From NCBI RefSeq assembly GCF_026229185.1, contig NZ_JAGGJA010000019.1, positions 1 to 61,542 of the forward strand: DNA of 61,542 nucleotides, given 5' to 3'. This document shows, one piece after another, positions 37,392 to 47,238 of the stretch (its first letter is position 1; each line of letters starts with the position of its first letter). The notes under the pieces were generated by a model, which was given only the letters and a program-made list of their open reading frames with translations, did no database searches and was not told the DNA's origin. A program made the translations under genes and the position numbers. This stretch comes from Fodinibius salsisoli. GTDB lineage: Bacteria; Bacteroidota; Rhodothermia; Balneolales; Balneolaceae.

Positions 37392-38084
37392 TTATCCCTG
37401 TTGGGTAAGTCGATTGAGCATTTGTCGCATCCGGTCTATCTCTGTACGCTGGTCAACCTGGATGTTGCTTGCCAGTCGGAAGGCCGCATCGCCCTGGGCC
37501 GCACCATCAGTAGCAAAAAGGTTTTCAACCATAAAGACGGCTCCCGCATGGTGCTCAATCATCTGTTTCAGAAACAGCCGATCAAATTCTTTACCGTGGG
37601 CTTGTCCCAGTTTTTCCAACTGCGCCTGAGAAAGCACGCCCCGCATTTTACGGTAGCTGGTAAATGGCTCACCGCCAAGCATAATCGTCATATCAAGACC
37701 ATCAAAAGAGATTTGTGGCACCGCTTGGTCCCGGACACGTAACCACTGCTGCATAGTTGCAATTTCGTCTTTCTGGGAGTTGATAATCCGTGAGGCCAGC
37801 GTCTGTATACTGGAGCTGGCTCCATTAGTGGGGGCCAGTCGAGACATGATAAGCGCCTGGGCGTGATGGGCAATCATGCCGGTCATGAATTTAACGTCGG
37901 CCTTCGTAAACGCCATGCGGGCACTGTCTTGACGAGCCCAGTACAATTCTTCAAGGCTGGATTGATTGTCTGCAGATGTACTTTGCCGAGCGGTATCAGA
38001 GCTTTTACAAGCTATGGCACCCAGCAGGACGAACAGACAAGCAACGCCTTTGATCAAGAGATTATAATAGTTTTTTCGTATCAC
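37392..38084 (-). CDS. DUF305 family lipoprotein (CopM-like)
   Basis: The product is 230 residues. A lipobox (LLGAIAC, Cys 26) anchors it. The domain has two copies of a His-Met motif: FMTGMIAHHAQALIMS near 65-80 and FLKQMIEHHAGAVFMVENLF near 168-187. DUF305 proteins of cyanobacteria (CopM) bind copper, so a copper or silver chaperone role is plausible. The upstream gap to the next operon holds a strong hairpin. Downstream is the LVIVD-like gene, with 111 nt between. Confidence 0.75.
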   Translation of the reverse strand: MIRKNYYNLLIKGVACLFVLLGAIACKSSDTARQSTSADNQSSLEELYWARQDSARMAFTKADVKFMTGMIAHHAQALIMSRLAPTNGASSSIQTLASRIINSQKDEIATMQQWLRVRDQAVPQISFDGLDMTIMLGGEPFTSYRKMRGVLSQAQLEKLGQAHGKEFDRLFLKQMIEHHAGAVFMVENLFATDGAAQGDAAFRLASNIQVDQRTEIDRMRQMLNRLTQQG

Positions 38085-38352
38085 TTGTTTGGAATAGTAT
38101 TGGATTGGAGATTTATATTTCTTATAACTCTGTTATTATAAACCCAAAAAATCAGAAAAACCAATAGCATCTTACTCACAAGGCTACGAAAACCCATATT
38201 TTAAATATTATAACAAATAGTGAGCCCAAATCATGCAGCTATGCATCGCTCCTTATCATCTCTCCAACTAAAGTACCTCTTGACGAGTAGTGCCTCAGCT
38301 ATTTGTACATTATTGTACAAGGTCGGATTATTGTCAGTAATAGGTGGGTCTT

Positions 38353-38387
38353 GATTTGCCCAAAAAGTTTTTGTTTCCGGGCAAATC
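38353..38387. repeat. Strong hairpin between DUF305 gene and detoxification operon
   Basis: GATTTGCCC (38353-38361) pairs perfectly with GGGCAAATC (38379-38387), with a 17-nt T/A-rich loop. It lies 39 nt past the stop of the detoxification operon, so it is probably its terminator, though no clean U-tract follows on that strand. The rest of 38085-38425 holds no gene. Confidence 0.55.
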
Positions 38388-38425
38388 GGTATGTTTTACT
38401 CTCAGGTCTGCCAGTCGGACTATTA

Positions 38426-38998
38426 TTAGGTAAATTTGTGGACCCAGTCAGATAGCGCTTCCAAATATTTGCCCAGATATTTACGGGTAGCTTCGTCAGT
38501 TAAGTTACCGGCATCATCAAACTTCTGGTGGGCGCGGTAGACCAGGATTTCCGGCTGTGGCATGCAGTAGGAGTTGGTAAATTCAAAGGCCTGCCGTAAC
38601 TGGCTCTGTCCACGTGCCGAGCCCGTCATGCCGGGAGAGGCGCCCAGAATGCCAACAGGCTTTTCATTTAAGGGTGCTTTCTTCGGAGGCCGGGAGGCCC
38701 AGTCAATAGCATTTTTAGTCACTGCCGGCACTCCATGATTATATTCGGGTGTTGCAATGAGGAGCCCATCCGCCTGGTCAATTGCTTCTTTAAATTCAGC
38801 TACTCGATCGGGGTCACCCTGGGCCTCCACATCCGCATTGTAAAGGGGAATGCCCTGAAGGTCAAAGATTTTAATATTCAATGCTTCAGGAGCAAGCTCT
38901 TTTGCTGCTCGTAGTACAGCTTTATTGAAAGATCCCTTGCGAAGGCTCCCGGCAAACGCTAATATTTCGATAGTCTGATTTTTTTCTGAATCTGCCAT
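38426..38998 (-). CDS. NADPH-dependent FMN reductase (chromate/quinone reductase-like)
   Basis: The product is 190 residues. The flavodoxin-like fold shows LAFAGSLRKGSFNKAVLRAA near 13-32 (FMN phosphate loop) and TPEYNHGVPAVTKNAIDW near 83-100, the family signature. It reduces quinones, azo compounds or chromate with NAD(P)H. It is the last gene of a four-gene operon with a cupin, an esterase and a VOC dioxygenase, the set known as MhqN/O/D-like in Bacillus. That context argues for quinone or catechol detoxification. Confidence 0.87.
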   Translation of the reverse strand: MADSEKNQTIEILAFAGSLRKGSFNKAVLRAAKELAPEALNIKIFDLQGIPLYNADVEAQGDPDRVAEFKEAIDQADGLLIATPEYNHGVPAVTKNAIDWASRPPKKAPLNEKPVGILGASPGMTGSARGQSQLRQAFEFTNSYCMPQPEILVYRAHQKFDDAGNLTDEATRKYLGKYLEALSDWVHKFT

Positions 38999-39053
38999 AC
39001 GTTTAAATGAAGGTTATTTTTGATTGCTATTTATTCTTAAGGCGTGGTGCTGC

Positions 39054-39404
39054 TTAATCCAATGTTACAAAAACCGAAGTACGTGCTTCATTATTAACGG
39101 CTTTACTTTTATGGCCCCGGCCGGTGGTGTCTTCGGCAAGTAAGATATCGCCGGTTGAAAAACGCCTTACTGTTCCATCGCCAATTTCGACATCCACAGC
39201 TCCATCCAGCATGAGGATATACTGGCGTTGGGGTGCATTATGCCAGTCATAATCATAATCAGGACCCGTGCGGCGGAAAATAATACCGGTAGCTTCTACC
39301 TTTTCTGAAAGTTGACCGATATTGCCCGCATCATCAAGCTCTATTTCAATTTCCTCAAAATACGATTCATTGTCTGAGCCGGTATACAGTCTTGTAATTT
39401 GCAT
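39054..39404 (-). CDS. Cupin-domain protein
   Basis: The product is 116 residues, a single cupin barrel: DYDWHNAPQRQYILMLDGAVDVEIGDG near 49-75 and FSTGDILLAEDTTGRGHKS near 80-98. The metal-ligand His pattern is reduced (one clear His at WHNAP, and GRGHKS). It may bind a small aromatic or act as a dioxygenase relative. Its position between the esterase (12 nt upstream) and FMN reductase genes puts it in the detoxification operon. Confidence 0.7.
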   Translation of the reverse strand: MQITRLYTGSDNESYFEEIEIELDDAGNIGQLSEKVEATGIIFRRTGPDYDYDWHNAPQRQYILMLDGAVDVEIGDGTVRRFSTGDILLAEDTTGRGHKSKAVNNEARTSVFVTLD

Positions 39405-39416
39405 AATAGATCATAT

Positions 39417-40091
39417 TTAGTTTTTGAGAAGATCCGCCATTATAGCACGGACTTCTTTAATTTCCTCTTTGTTGATCGTATGGCCCATACCTTTGTAGAT
39501 TTGTTTGTTGACAGCGGCGTTGAGCCTCTTAAAGACGGCCTCGGTTTCATCAACCCGTTCTTGAGGAATATGGGGATCATAGTCGCTACACCCCATGAAT
39601 ACCGGTGATTGATCTAGTGAACCCGTATAATTCGTTTCATCAATCTGGGGACCAATGAGTCCGCCACTAAAGGCCACGATTCCGCCCAGCTTCTGTGGAT
39701 GACGCGCGGCAAATTCGGTTGCCAAACAGGCACCCTGAGAAAAACCTAACAAGATAATCTTCTCTTTGGGAATGCCAGCCTGTACAACAGATTCCAGCTG
39801 ATCATGCAGAAGTTGTAATCCACTGGATATACCCGGCTGGTTCTTTTCTTTAGGTTCCAGAAAAGAATAGGGATACCAGGTACGATTTTCTGCTTGGGGA
39901 GCGACATAATGAAAGTCAGGTTGTGCAAAGGCATCGGCCAGCGGAAACATACCTTTGGCGGTGGCACCCCGGCCGTGCACCATAATCATGGCCGCTTTTG
40001 CCCGTGATAACGAGGCCCCATGTTCAAACGCTTTGGATTGTTGGTGTGGCCCTTTAAATGGATTATTGGCATCAACTCTAAATAAAGTCAT
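39417..40091 (-). CDS. Carboxylesterase/phospholipase-type alpha/beta hydrolase (MhqD-like)
   Basis: The product is 224 residues. The nucleophile elbow is LGFSQGACLA (Ser of GFSQG) near 103-110, acid Asp in GCSDYDPHIP near 165 and base His in GMGHTINKEE near 200. MhqD of Bacillus is a hydrolase of this family induced by catechols and quinones. Alternative: a carboxylesterase with broad ester substrates. Operon position 34 nt after the dioxygenase supports the first. Confidence 0.85.
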   Translation of the reverse strand: MTLFRVDANNPFKGPHQQSKAFEHGASLSRAKAAMIMVHGRGATAKGMFPLADAFAQPDFHYVAPQAENRTWYPYSFLEPKEKNQPGISSGLQLLHDQLESVVQAGIPKEKIILLGFSQGACLATEFAARHPQKLGGIVAFSGGLIGPQIDETNYTGSLDQSPVFMGCSDYDPHIPQERVDETEAVFKRLNAAVNKQIYKGMGHTINKEEIKEVRAIMADLLKN

Positions 40092-40125
40092 GAAAACAAT
40101 TTATATAGTCAAAGATTCTAAATTA

Positions 40126-41058
40126 TTATACGTTGATTTCCGGTAACCGTTTTTCGATCATTTTTCGTCGTGGTTCAAGCCAGGGGGGGAGAATGAGTTT
40201 CTGGCCGAGTTTATCCGCGTCTTCATCCACCGCATAGCCGGGACCGTCGGTTGCAATTTCAAACAGCACACCGCCCGGTGATTTAAAATAGACCGAATGG
40301 AACCAGTGCCGATCGATAACATCGGTGGGGGAGAGTCCCATCTCCAGTACCTGCTTACGCATGGACGAAAGCTCGTCATCATCTTTGGCCCGAAAGGCTA
40401 CATGGTGGATGATGCCACGTCCATTGGCGGACGGCTTTTCTTCTCCTTCCTCGATAATGACCGATCCCCCAATAGGAGCATCTGTTGTGTAAAGCCGGGT
40501 GTTTTCGGTACTGTCCGTTTCCTGAAATCCAAACACATTTTCCAAGACATTAGCTGTTGGTTCGGTTTCTTTCAGGCGAAGGGTAGTACCTCTAAAGCCT
40601 CGGATGCCGTGTTGGGCAGGCACAGAACCTTTTTCCCAGCCGGGCAGTTGTTCGGCTTGCTTATCGAAAACCAGTTCAAGCTGCAGGTGGTCCGGATCCT
40701 TAAAACTGATGGCCTGTTGTCCAAACCGATCATAGGGACCGTCGAAATCAATGCCTTCTTCTCCAAAACGTTCGGCCCAAAAATTTACTGATCCCGTTGG
40801 TACCGCAAAGGCAACCTTAACGGCTTCTCCCAGACCCGGTTTCCCTTGCCGAGCCATGGGCCAGGGGAAGAAGGTAAGACCGGAACCCGGTGAAGCCTCA
40901 GCATTTCCATAGAATAAGTGATAGGTACCGGGGTCGTCCTGATTTACGGATTTTTTTACCAATCGCATTCCCAACGATTTTACATAAAAATCAGCATTAC
41001 GTTGTGCATTTCCTGCCAAAACAGTTATATGATGAATACCTTTCGATGTGTCATTCAT
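40126..41058 (-). CDS. Ring-cleaving dioxygenase, VOC superfamily (MhqO-like)
   Basis: The product is 310 residues, two VOC halves (about 5-130 and 150-285). Ligands: HHITVLAGNAQRNADFY at the start (His 9), DPDHLQLELVFD near 117-127, IIHHVAFRAKDDDE near 218 and PGGVLFEIATD near 270. This is the pattern of MhqO/glyoxalase-family ring-cleaving dioxygenases that open hydroquinone or catechol rings with a divalent metal. First gene of the operon; a MhqR-type repressor is not seen, but a Crp-type regulator gene lies 247 nt upstream. Confidence 0.87.
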   Translation of the reverse strand: MNDTSKGIHHITVLAGNAQRNADFYVKSLGMRLVKKSVNQDDPGTYHLFYGNAEASPGSGLTFFPWPMARQGKPGLGEAVKVAFAVPTGSVNFWAERFGEEGIDFDGPYDRFGQQAISFKDPDHLQLELVFDKQAEQLPGWEKGSVPAQHGIRGFRGTTLRLKETEPTANVLENVFGFQETDSTENTRLYTTDAPIGGSVIIEEGEEKPSANGRGIIHHVAFRAKDDDELSSMRKQVLEMGLSPTDVIDRHWFHSVYFKSPGGVLFEIATDGPGYAVDEDADKLGQKLILPPWLEPRRKMIEKRLPEINV

Positions 41059-41304
41059 AACGATTAGTTTATTTGGATTTAATTAGAGTATTTTAGTTCA
41101 TTCTGCTTTAACAACTAACTATCCGGATTATTGAGATCCGGGATGTACCGACACACATCACAGTCTATATTGTTATCTATAGTTCTACATTCAAGCACTA
41201 GAAGGATGGTATGAATTTATTTACTAAAGCGCATTGATGTATGGTAAGAATTGAGAGCAGGTGTAACGATTTTCTCCTAAAGTTTGGCCTCTGATGAGTG
41301 TTAT

Positions 41305-41880
41305 TCATTTTGATAGTTCTCTTCTAATTCTGCTCAAACTTTCGGGTGTTATCCCTAAAAATGAAGCAATCATCCATTGAGGAACCCGAGCGGTTACATC
41401 TTTATATTGTTCGATAAAGTCTAAATATCGTTCTTTAGCACTGGTTCCGATCAGCTGTCCAATTCTTTTTTGCAGGTGACGAATGTGGTTCTGCAGGATA
41501 CGCTCATTATATTTTCTAAACTGTGGACTTATTTCAGAAGCGATATTGATGAACTCTTCATCTAATACCGTGACCGTAGTTTCTTCAATAGCATCGATGT
41601 AGAATTCGGAAGGTTCATCGAAATAAAAGCTCGCCCTGTCAACAACAAGCCATTTTTCAGGGGCAAATTCTAAAATATGTTCCTTACCTGCACTATCGAT
41701 TGAATAAAACCGAAGGAGTCCTTTTTCAACGTAAAAGAAATTCTTACATATCTCCCCTTTACTTAATAAAAGTTCATTCGCCTCAAGAGATCTTTTATAG
41801 ATGTCTTTTGCAAGCCGTTCTGACTGCTCTTCTGTTACACCTGCATGTCCTTTTAAATACCTCTTAAAATCGTAACTCAT
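41305..41880 (-). CDS. Crp/Fnr-family transcriptional regulator
   Basis: The product is 191 residues. The cyclic-nucleotide-binding-type barrel (about 20-115: ANELLLSKGEICKNFFYVEKGLLRFYSID, HILEFAPEKWLV) precedes a C-terminal winged helix (about 140-190: WMIASFLGITPESLSRIRREL). The cNMP phosphate-binding motif is not conserved, so the ligand is unknown. Such regulators respond to redox, NO or small molecules. It lies upstream of the detoxification operon on the same strand, 247 nt away, so it could control it. Separate promoter likely. Confidence 0.85.
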   Translation of the reverse strand: MSYDFKRYLKGHAGVTEEQSERLAKDIYKRSLEANELLLSKGEICKNFFYVEKGLLRFYSIDSAGKEHILEFAPEKWLVVDRASFYFDEPSEFYIDAIEETTVTVLDEEFINIASEISPQFRKYNERILQNHIRHLQKRIGQLIGTSAKERYLDFIEQYKDVTARVPQWMIASFLGITPESLSRIRRELSK

Positions 41881-42489
41881 TATTTATCCAATAGTCTTTT
41901 CTGTCGATGATAAATACCTAAAGTATAACTAATATCCATATTAAATAATGAGACAGGAATTTTTCAACATACATGTGACATCACAATTGCAGGAAGGCTG
42001 ATCAGTTACAGGATTACACAGAGGCGGGATAATACTCCTCAACGATGTCTGTAAGGCTATCCAGCACTTGTCTGAGCTGATTTCCGCTCCAGCCGTCATA
42101 TAGTTATTACCATAATGAATTGATAATCAATACGTGGATAATAATATCAGAGTTGATTTTGCTGGTCAATGAAAAGTCTGCTATGATTGTATCGAATAGT
42201 GGCCCCTTACTGAAGTCAGGGTAGTTTAAAATGAAGTACGTCGAACTTGCAGTATAGGAGGGGATAGCTTCTACTTAATAACAGAAACGGTCTAATCTTA
42301 TTGAGCGACTTTTGAATTTACTTTCAAATTTACCTGTACATTCCGGCCTTTGGAAGAGGGGTAACCAAGCTAACGATTAAAATACTCTCAGAAATTTACC
42401 AGTCGTGAATTATAGTTGGTTAGATAGCAGAGATATCATTACTTGGTTACTTGTCGGGAAATTGAATTTCATCATAGCTAATAATAAAA
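41881..42489. other. Intergenic region of 600 bp with a gene fragment
   Basis: No complete gene is visible. A short minus-strand fragment at 42014-42106 is described separately. The rest is AT-rich with no repeat, palindrome or promoter I can support. It separates the Crp-type regulator from the outer-membrane receptor gene. Confidence 0.5.
42014..42106 (-). pseudogene. C-terminal fragment of an unidentified protein
   Basis: In one minus-strand frame, a stop-bounded stretch of about 29 codons reads LYDGWSGNQLRQVLDSLTDI and continues VEEYYPASV, with natural amino-acid use. There is no start codon upstream. It looks like the tail of a deleted gene. The family is not recognised and chance cannot be excluded. 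Confidence 0.25.
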
Positions 42490-44931
42490 TTAATTGACTC
42501 CAACTCTATTTTGCTCTTCCTGAGACCCAGACTTTACTTCGATTTTTTCAAACTCATTACTGCCAAAGTTCCATGTAAAAGAAAGAGCAACTGATCTGGC
42601 ATCAAAGTTATACCTCCAGAAAGAATTAATATTGGAACTTTCAATATCATTGTTAGCTTGCAATATATTGGTATTTAAGATATCTGTGGCTGATAATCTC
42701 AGTGTACCCTGACCGTTTCCTATCTTTTTTTGTAAGCCAAGATTTAAAGCCCCCTGGGGTCTGGACCTTGCAATGCCCCAAACTGACTTTGACTGGTAAA
42801 AGCCGGACACTTCAAACGAAAAATCTTTTGGCAGATCGATCGTATTCACGACATTTGAATTGAATCCAGCCGCCTCTCCGGAAAAATTATCTTGCAAGTG
42901 TGCGGAGCGGTAAAATTGGTATCTACCGGTAGCACTGATACGCAGGCTCCACCAAGCCAGCGGTTCCAGGGGGAAACTTGTTGTCAGTGAGTAGGTATCT
43001 AAATAGTCTAAATTTTGAGTACTATAGGTTTGTTCATTGGTTTGAGTATTTATTGCAGGCTGCCACTGAGCAATTTCATCGTTGCTGTGTGTATAAGAAA
43101 GAGTGACCAAAAATTGTTTTCTGGAGTACCCCAAACTAAATCCATCACTGATGGCGGATTTCAGGTTTGAATTACCTGATAGAAAAGTCTTTGGATCAAC
43201 AAAAAAAACAAAAGGTGCCAGGTCCAAGAAGGTAGGACGGGTGGTTCTTCGGCTGTAAGAGAAATTTACATTATTATCTTTGTTGATACTCTTTTGGATA
43301 AATAAACTTGGAAATAAGCGACCTGAATGTTGGTCAACTACATTTCCTTCACTTACCGAGTTTAAATTTCGGTTGATATACTCGTAGCGAATCCCGCTAT
43401 TTATTTGTAAGCCATCAGTAGGAGTTATATTCGTAGAAAAATATACAGCCCCGATATATTCATCCAGATTAGCCTTATTTGTAAAGGCGTTATTAACCAC
43501 AATATTGCCATTAATATTGTCGGTAACCCTAACGTCATTAGAAAAGTCAGAAAAAGTACTTTTCATTCCCGATTCAAGCGTTAGCTTTGGGGATATCGTG
43601 TGTTTATAATCGAGCCTGGCAACCCAAATGTTAATTGGAGTTTCTTTTTCCACGTTGATAGCATCAGGGTCCGTTGGAGATAAATTTCCTGTAATCACTT
43701 CATTCCGGTAAGTGGATGGGTTGCTGTTTTTATAATACAGGTAATCCAAGTCAAAGTTTAGTGATCTATCTTCACTGAACGAATGATCAACACCAAAATT
43801 TACGATCCCATTTCTCCACAAGTTCTTTTCATTTATACGTTGCTCCATAATAAGCATAGAGCTGGGGCTGGAATGATCCAGGGTTTCTGAAATATCTGAA
43901 GTATCCCAATTTCTTTGGAATCCTGTCAATAAAAGATCAGCATTCGTTTTTTCAGTTAAAGTATATTCAAAACCCACCGAAATATTCTGCACGGTTGTAA
44001 TAGGATCGCGGAAATTTTCGCTGCGGATGGTCTGGGTAAAATCATCCTGGGTCAAGAACCTTTCGCCAAACATAATTTCTTCAGAGTTGTTGTAGTTGAT
44101 GGAATAATTTAAAAGGAAGGCCAATTTCTTTTTCCTGAGACTGAATGCAAAATTTCCACCAAGGGTTTCGGCACTGTTATATCCAACATTTGTACCCAAT
44201 GTGCCGGTATATCCCAGGTCAGAATATTCTTTCATCTCGATATTTATGATTCCTGCATCACCTTCAGCTTCATACCTTGCAGGAGGTGTTGTTATTAGCT
44301 CAATCTTTTCTATATTCGCTGCGTTCATGCCATTAAGCATGGTGATAATAGATTCCAGTGGTAATCGAACGGTTTTGTCATTAATCATTACCAAGACCCC
44401 CGATTTCCCGTTAAGTGATATATCACTACTTTGACGATTCACCTGAACACCGGGAGATTTTTCCAAGACCTCCAATGCGCTACTGCCCGAAGAAGTGACA
44501 CTCCGTTGAACGTTTACGACCAGACGGTCTATTTCTTGTTCATATAAGGGTCGCCTGGCTGTTTTAACTACCTCTCCAAGTTGTTCAATTGACTCTTCAA
44601 GAGTTATTTTTTTGATGCTAAATTGCTCATTGTTTAATTCTTCAATAAGGAGAAGTTCTTCATGGGTTTTAAATCCAACCATTGAGATTGAGATTATATA
44701 AGACCCGTGGTTTATATCCAAAAACTGGTAATTCCCGAGTTCATCCGAAATAGCCCCCTTTACTAACGCAGAATCGGTTTCATTCAGGATCAGTACATTT
44801 GCTGAAGGCAACGGCAAACCTTCCCCATCAACTACGGTTCCCTTGACCTGAACTTGCGCTACTACTTCGGTGGTCAGGAACCCTACAAAAAATAAATAGA
44901 TCATACATTTGGGTAGCGTATGCTTTTTCAT
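42490..44931 (-). CDS. TonB-dependent-receptor-like outer-membrane beta-barrel protein
   Basis: The product is 813 residues from ATG 44931; an ATG at 44958 is in frame. Signal peptide (ending VVAQVQ), a CarboxypepD_reg-like domain (VKGTVVDGEGLPLPSANVLIL, near 27-47), then a plug-like domain (LEVLEKSPGVQVNRQS, LNGKSGVLVMINDKTVRLPLES, about 135-185, IEKIELITTPPARYEAEGDAGIINI) and a C-terminal barrel ending in a TWNFG-type strand and a soluble tail. This is the outer-membrane beta-barrel family found in Bacteroidota, not a classical siderophore receptor. Substrate unknown. A TonB-family transducer gene lies at 32402-33094. Confidence 0.83.
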   Translation of the reverse strand: MKKHTLPKCMIYLFFVGFLTTEVVAQVQVKGTVVDGEGLPLPSANVLILNETDSALVKGAISDELGNYQFLDINHGSYIISISMVGFKTHEELLLIEELNNEQFSIKKITLEESIEQLGEVVKTARRPLYEQEIDRLVVNVQRSVTSSGSSALEVLEKSPGVQVNRQSSDISLNGKSGVLVMINDKTVRLPLESIITMLNGMNAANIEKIELITTPPARYEAEGDAGIINIEMKEYSDLGYTGTLGTNVGYNSAETLGGNFAFSLRKKKLAFLLNYSINYNNSEEIMFGERFLTQDDFTQTIRSENFRDPITTVQNISVGFEYTLTEKTNADLLLTGFQRNWDTSDISETLDHSSPSSMLIMEQRINEKNLWRNGIVNFGVDHSFSEDRSLNFDLDYLYYKNSNPSTYRNEVITGNLSPTDPDAINVEKETPINIWVARLDYKHTISPKLTLESGMKSTFSDFSNDVRVTDNINGNIVVNNAFTNKANLDEYIGAVYFSTNITPTDGLQINSGIRYEYINRNLNSVSEGNVVDQHSGRLFPSLFIQKSINKDNNVNFSYSRRTTRPTFLDLAPFVFFVDPKTFLSGNSNLKSAISDGFSLGYSRKQFLVTLSYTHSNDEIAQWQPAINTQTNEQTYSTQNLDYLDTYSLTTSFPLEPLAWWSLRISATGRYQFYRSAHLQDNFSGEAAGFNSNVVNTIDLPKDFSFEVSGFYQSKSVWGIARSRPQGALNLGLQKKIGNGQGTLRLSATDILNTNILQANNDIESSNINSFWRYNFDARSVALSFTWNFGSNEFEKIEVKSGSQEEQNRVGVN

Positions 44932-45062
44932 ATGTAAGAGGTTTTTCCTGCGTACCAAATGCTAACAGGAGTTGAAATTTAATAGAAAGATTACAAGTGA
45001 ATTCCATAAACATTATTTCAAGCAATTATTATTGGTTGATGCAACTGTTCTAAAATAAATAC

Positions 45063-46457
45063 TTATTTCAATAAGCTGGAAAGAGGTTTTATGTTTTGGT
45101 TCAGATGGAAGAAATTATCGGGATCGTATTTGCCTTTAATTTTAGCTAACCGATTATAGTTATCCCCATACGCTTTCTGAACCAAGTCATCGCCCTCCTC
45201 CCCGAATCCGGAAAAATTCACATACATCCCGTCTCTGGAAAAACGCTTCATTTTATCCAGGAATGCTCGCGACCATGAAATGACTTTTTCAGAGTCAGCC
45301 GGATCATCCCAAATGGAATCTACACTCAGTAGGAATGTTGTATCCCGGCTTCCAAATGCCGTATCCTTGCTGGCAATTCGATTCATCTCTCTGCCATAAT
45401 GCCATATAGCCAACAACATCGATGGCACCGGTCTGTTTTTAGCTCCTTCAATAAGAGCACTTCTCGTTTCTTTATTTAGGGAGGCCAGATCCTGTGATTT
45501 GAAATAATAGTATCGTTCATGTTTTGGGAAAAATGGATCAAACATGGAATTGGCTGTTGTATAGGGGATCTTACCACTCAAATCCAGAACAGGGGTATCA
45601 ATTTCTCGTAGTTCTTGGAATGCCTTTTCACCTTCATCCGGATCACCGGCATACATGGCAGAGATGACGATGACATGTTTTCCCCTTGCCTCTTCGGGAA
45701 AAGCATCGATATCCGGTACCGCCCAGAATAAGGCCTGAGAACTGATTTCATCCGGCGAGGATATCATAAAATCTCTCCATGTAGACAATACATTCTCAGC
45801 AATTTCAATGGGGTACATGATTGCACACATCATTACAGTGGGACCCACGTTGTGAAGATGAAATACAAAGGAGGTGACAATCCCAAAGTTTCCGCCGCCA
45901 CCGCGCAGCGCCCAGAAAAGATCTTGGTTTTCGGTTTGGCTGGCTGTAAGTAATTTGCCATCGGCTGTTACCATTTCAATTGAGTGCAGGTTATCACAGC
46001 TGAGCCCATGTTTTTTTCGAAGCCATCCCAATCCTCCCCCCAGGGTAAGTCCGGCAACTCCTGTTGTAAATACCACACCGCCGGGAGCAGCTAACCCAAA
46101 TATCTGTGTTTCTCGATCCAGATCCCCCCAGGTTGCTCCGCCTTGCACTCGAGCCAGTTTCTGTGAGGGATCTACATGTATTCCACGCATTTGAGACAGG
46201 TCAATCACCATTCCGTCATCACAAAGCGCGCTTCCGGCCACATTATGTCCCCCGCCACGAACAGACACTTCTATATCATTTTTTCGTGCAAATTTTACCG
46301 CATCTATCACATCAGCTGTACCGGAACACTGTGCGATCAGGGCGGGATGTTTATCAATATATCCGTTCCAGACTTGTCGTACCTCATCATAATCATAGTT
46401 GTCTGGTTGAATGAGACGACCTCTAAACGTTGACTGCAATGCTTCAATATTTATCAT
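45063..46457 (-). CDS. FAD-binding oxidoreductase, berberine-bridge type
   Basis: The product is 464 residues. The PCMH/FAD-binding-4 domain has EVSVRGGGHNVAGSAL near 62-77 (His of RGGGH is the usual covalent FAD ligand) and VVFTTGVAGLTLGGGLGWLRKKHG near 125-150. The second covalent Cys of bicovalent enzymes is absent. The BBE C-terminal segment is YVNFSGFGEEGDDLVQ then YGDNYNRLAKIKGKYDPDNFFHLNQNI split near 430-456. No signal peptide is seen, so it is probably cytosolic. It oxidises an alcohol or amine with O2; substrate unknown. Possibly linked to the SnoaL-like protein and the two AraC regulators downstream in position. Confidence 0.85.
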   Translation of the reverse strand: MINIEALQSTFRGRLIQPDNYDYDEVRQVWNGYIDKHPALIAQCSGTADVIDAVKFARKNDIEVSVRGGGHNVAGSALCDDGMVIDLSQMRGIHVDPSQKLARVQGGATWGDLDRETQIFGLAAPGGVVFTTGVAGLTLGGGLGWLRKKHGLSCDNLHSIEMVTADGKLLTASQTENQDLFWALRGGGGNFGIVTSFVFHLHNVGPTVMMCAIMYPIEIAENVLSTWRDFMISSPDEISSQALFWAVPDIDAFPEEARGKHVIVISAMYAGDPDEGEKAFQELREIDTPVLDLSGKIPYTTANSMFDPFFPKHERYYYFKSQDLASLNKETRSALIEGAKNRPVPSMLLAIWHYGREMNRIASKDTAFGSRDTTFLLSVDSIWDDPADSEKVISWSRAFLDKMKRFSRDGMYVNFSGFGEEGDDLVQKAYGDNYNRLAKIKGKYDPDNFFHLNQNIKPLSSLLK

Positions 46458-46571
46458 GGGTTTCTCCCTCGTTATTTAAGTGATTAATTATCAGGGGCTC
46501 CTAAAAGGGTACCCCCACTTATTTTCATTCCTGTTATTGTGTATTAACCGAGCAGTAGAACGAATCTTTCC

Positions 46572-47069
46572 CTATGATTGACTAAGCGGGGAGTGATGCT
46601 CATGTACAATTTTCCATTCTCCAGCATCATTTTTAGCAAATACCAAGCTTATCTGATCGTTGATGACCGCCTGGTCTTCTTCAAATTTCAAATGAAAGTC
46701 TGAATGAAAAGTGACAACAGCTACATTCCCGTGATATATAGCAATTTTCATATTATTTCCGTCCATTTTTACAACTTCTTGGACACTTCCAAACACTCCG
46801 CGTTCAAAGGCCTCATTTTCCTCGCCACCGTTCCGAGGTGCACCTTGTTTAAATTCAGTGAATTTGGGGCCGTATGCATGGAAAGAGATTAATTTGTCTA
46901 CATCCCCATCTTTGATACTCTCCACAATTTCATTCCACGTCTGCATGATCTCGGCTTTTTCTTCCGGGTATTCTGTCATAATGCCGTCTGCGGATTGGGC
47001 CTGAAGGGGCGTTAATCCCCAACAAGAGATAAGGGCACACATCAGAGTAATTTTATATAAATAGTTCAT
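46572..47069 (-). CDS. Secreted SnoaL/NTF2-like protein
   Basis: The product is 165 residues. A signal peptide (about 1-24, ending TPLQAQSA) precedes an NTF2-like cone fold: AEIMQTWNEIVESIKDGDVDKLISFHAYG, then EVVKMDGNNMKIAIYHGNVAVVTFHSDFH and WKIVHEHHSPLSQ at the end. These domains bind small ligands or act as cyclases/isomerases. Its start is 171 nt from the AraC-type gene. Functional link to the FAD oxidase (115 nt away, same strand) is likely by position only. Confidence 0.7.
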   Translation of the reverse strand: MNYLYKITLMCALISCWGLTPLQAQSADGIMTEYPEEKAEIMQTWNEIVESIKDGDVDKLISFHAYGPKFTEFKQGAPRNGGEENEAFERGVFGSVQEVVKMDGNNMKIAIYHGNVAVVTFHSDFHLKFEEDQAVINDQISLVFAKNDAGEWKIVHEHHSPLSQS

Positions 47070-47238
47070 AGTTATGATTGTTTAGGCAGTTAATAATTGG
47101 TGTTGGTTTATATATACTGCCGTTTGGGGTTCTCTTCCACTTCATATGTTTCAAATAATGCAACATTTGTTGCATGGCTTAAAAAGCAGACAAAAAGCTG
47201 GGGAGAGAGGGGCTACAGCTTCGTTTTTGCTGTATTAA

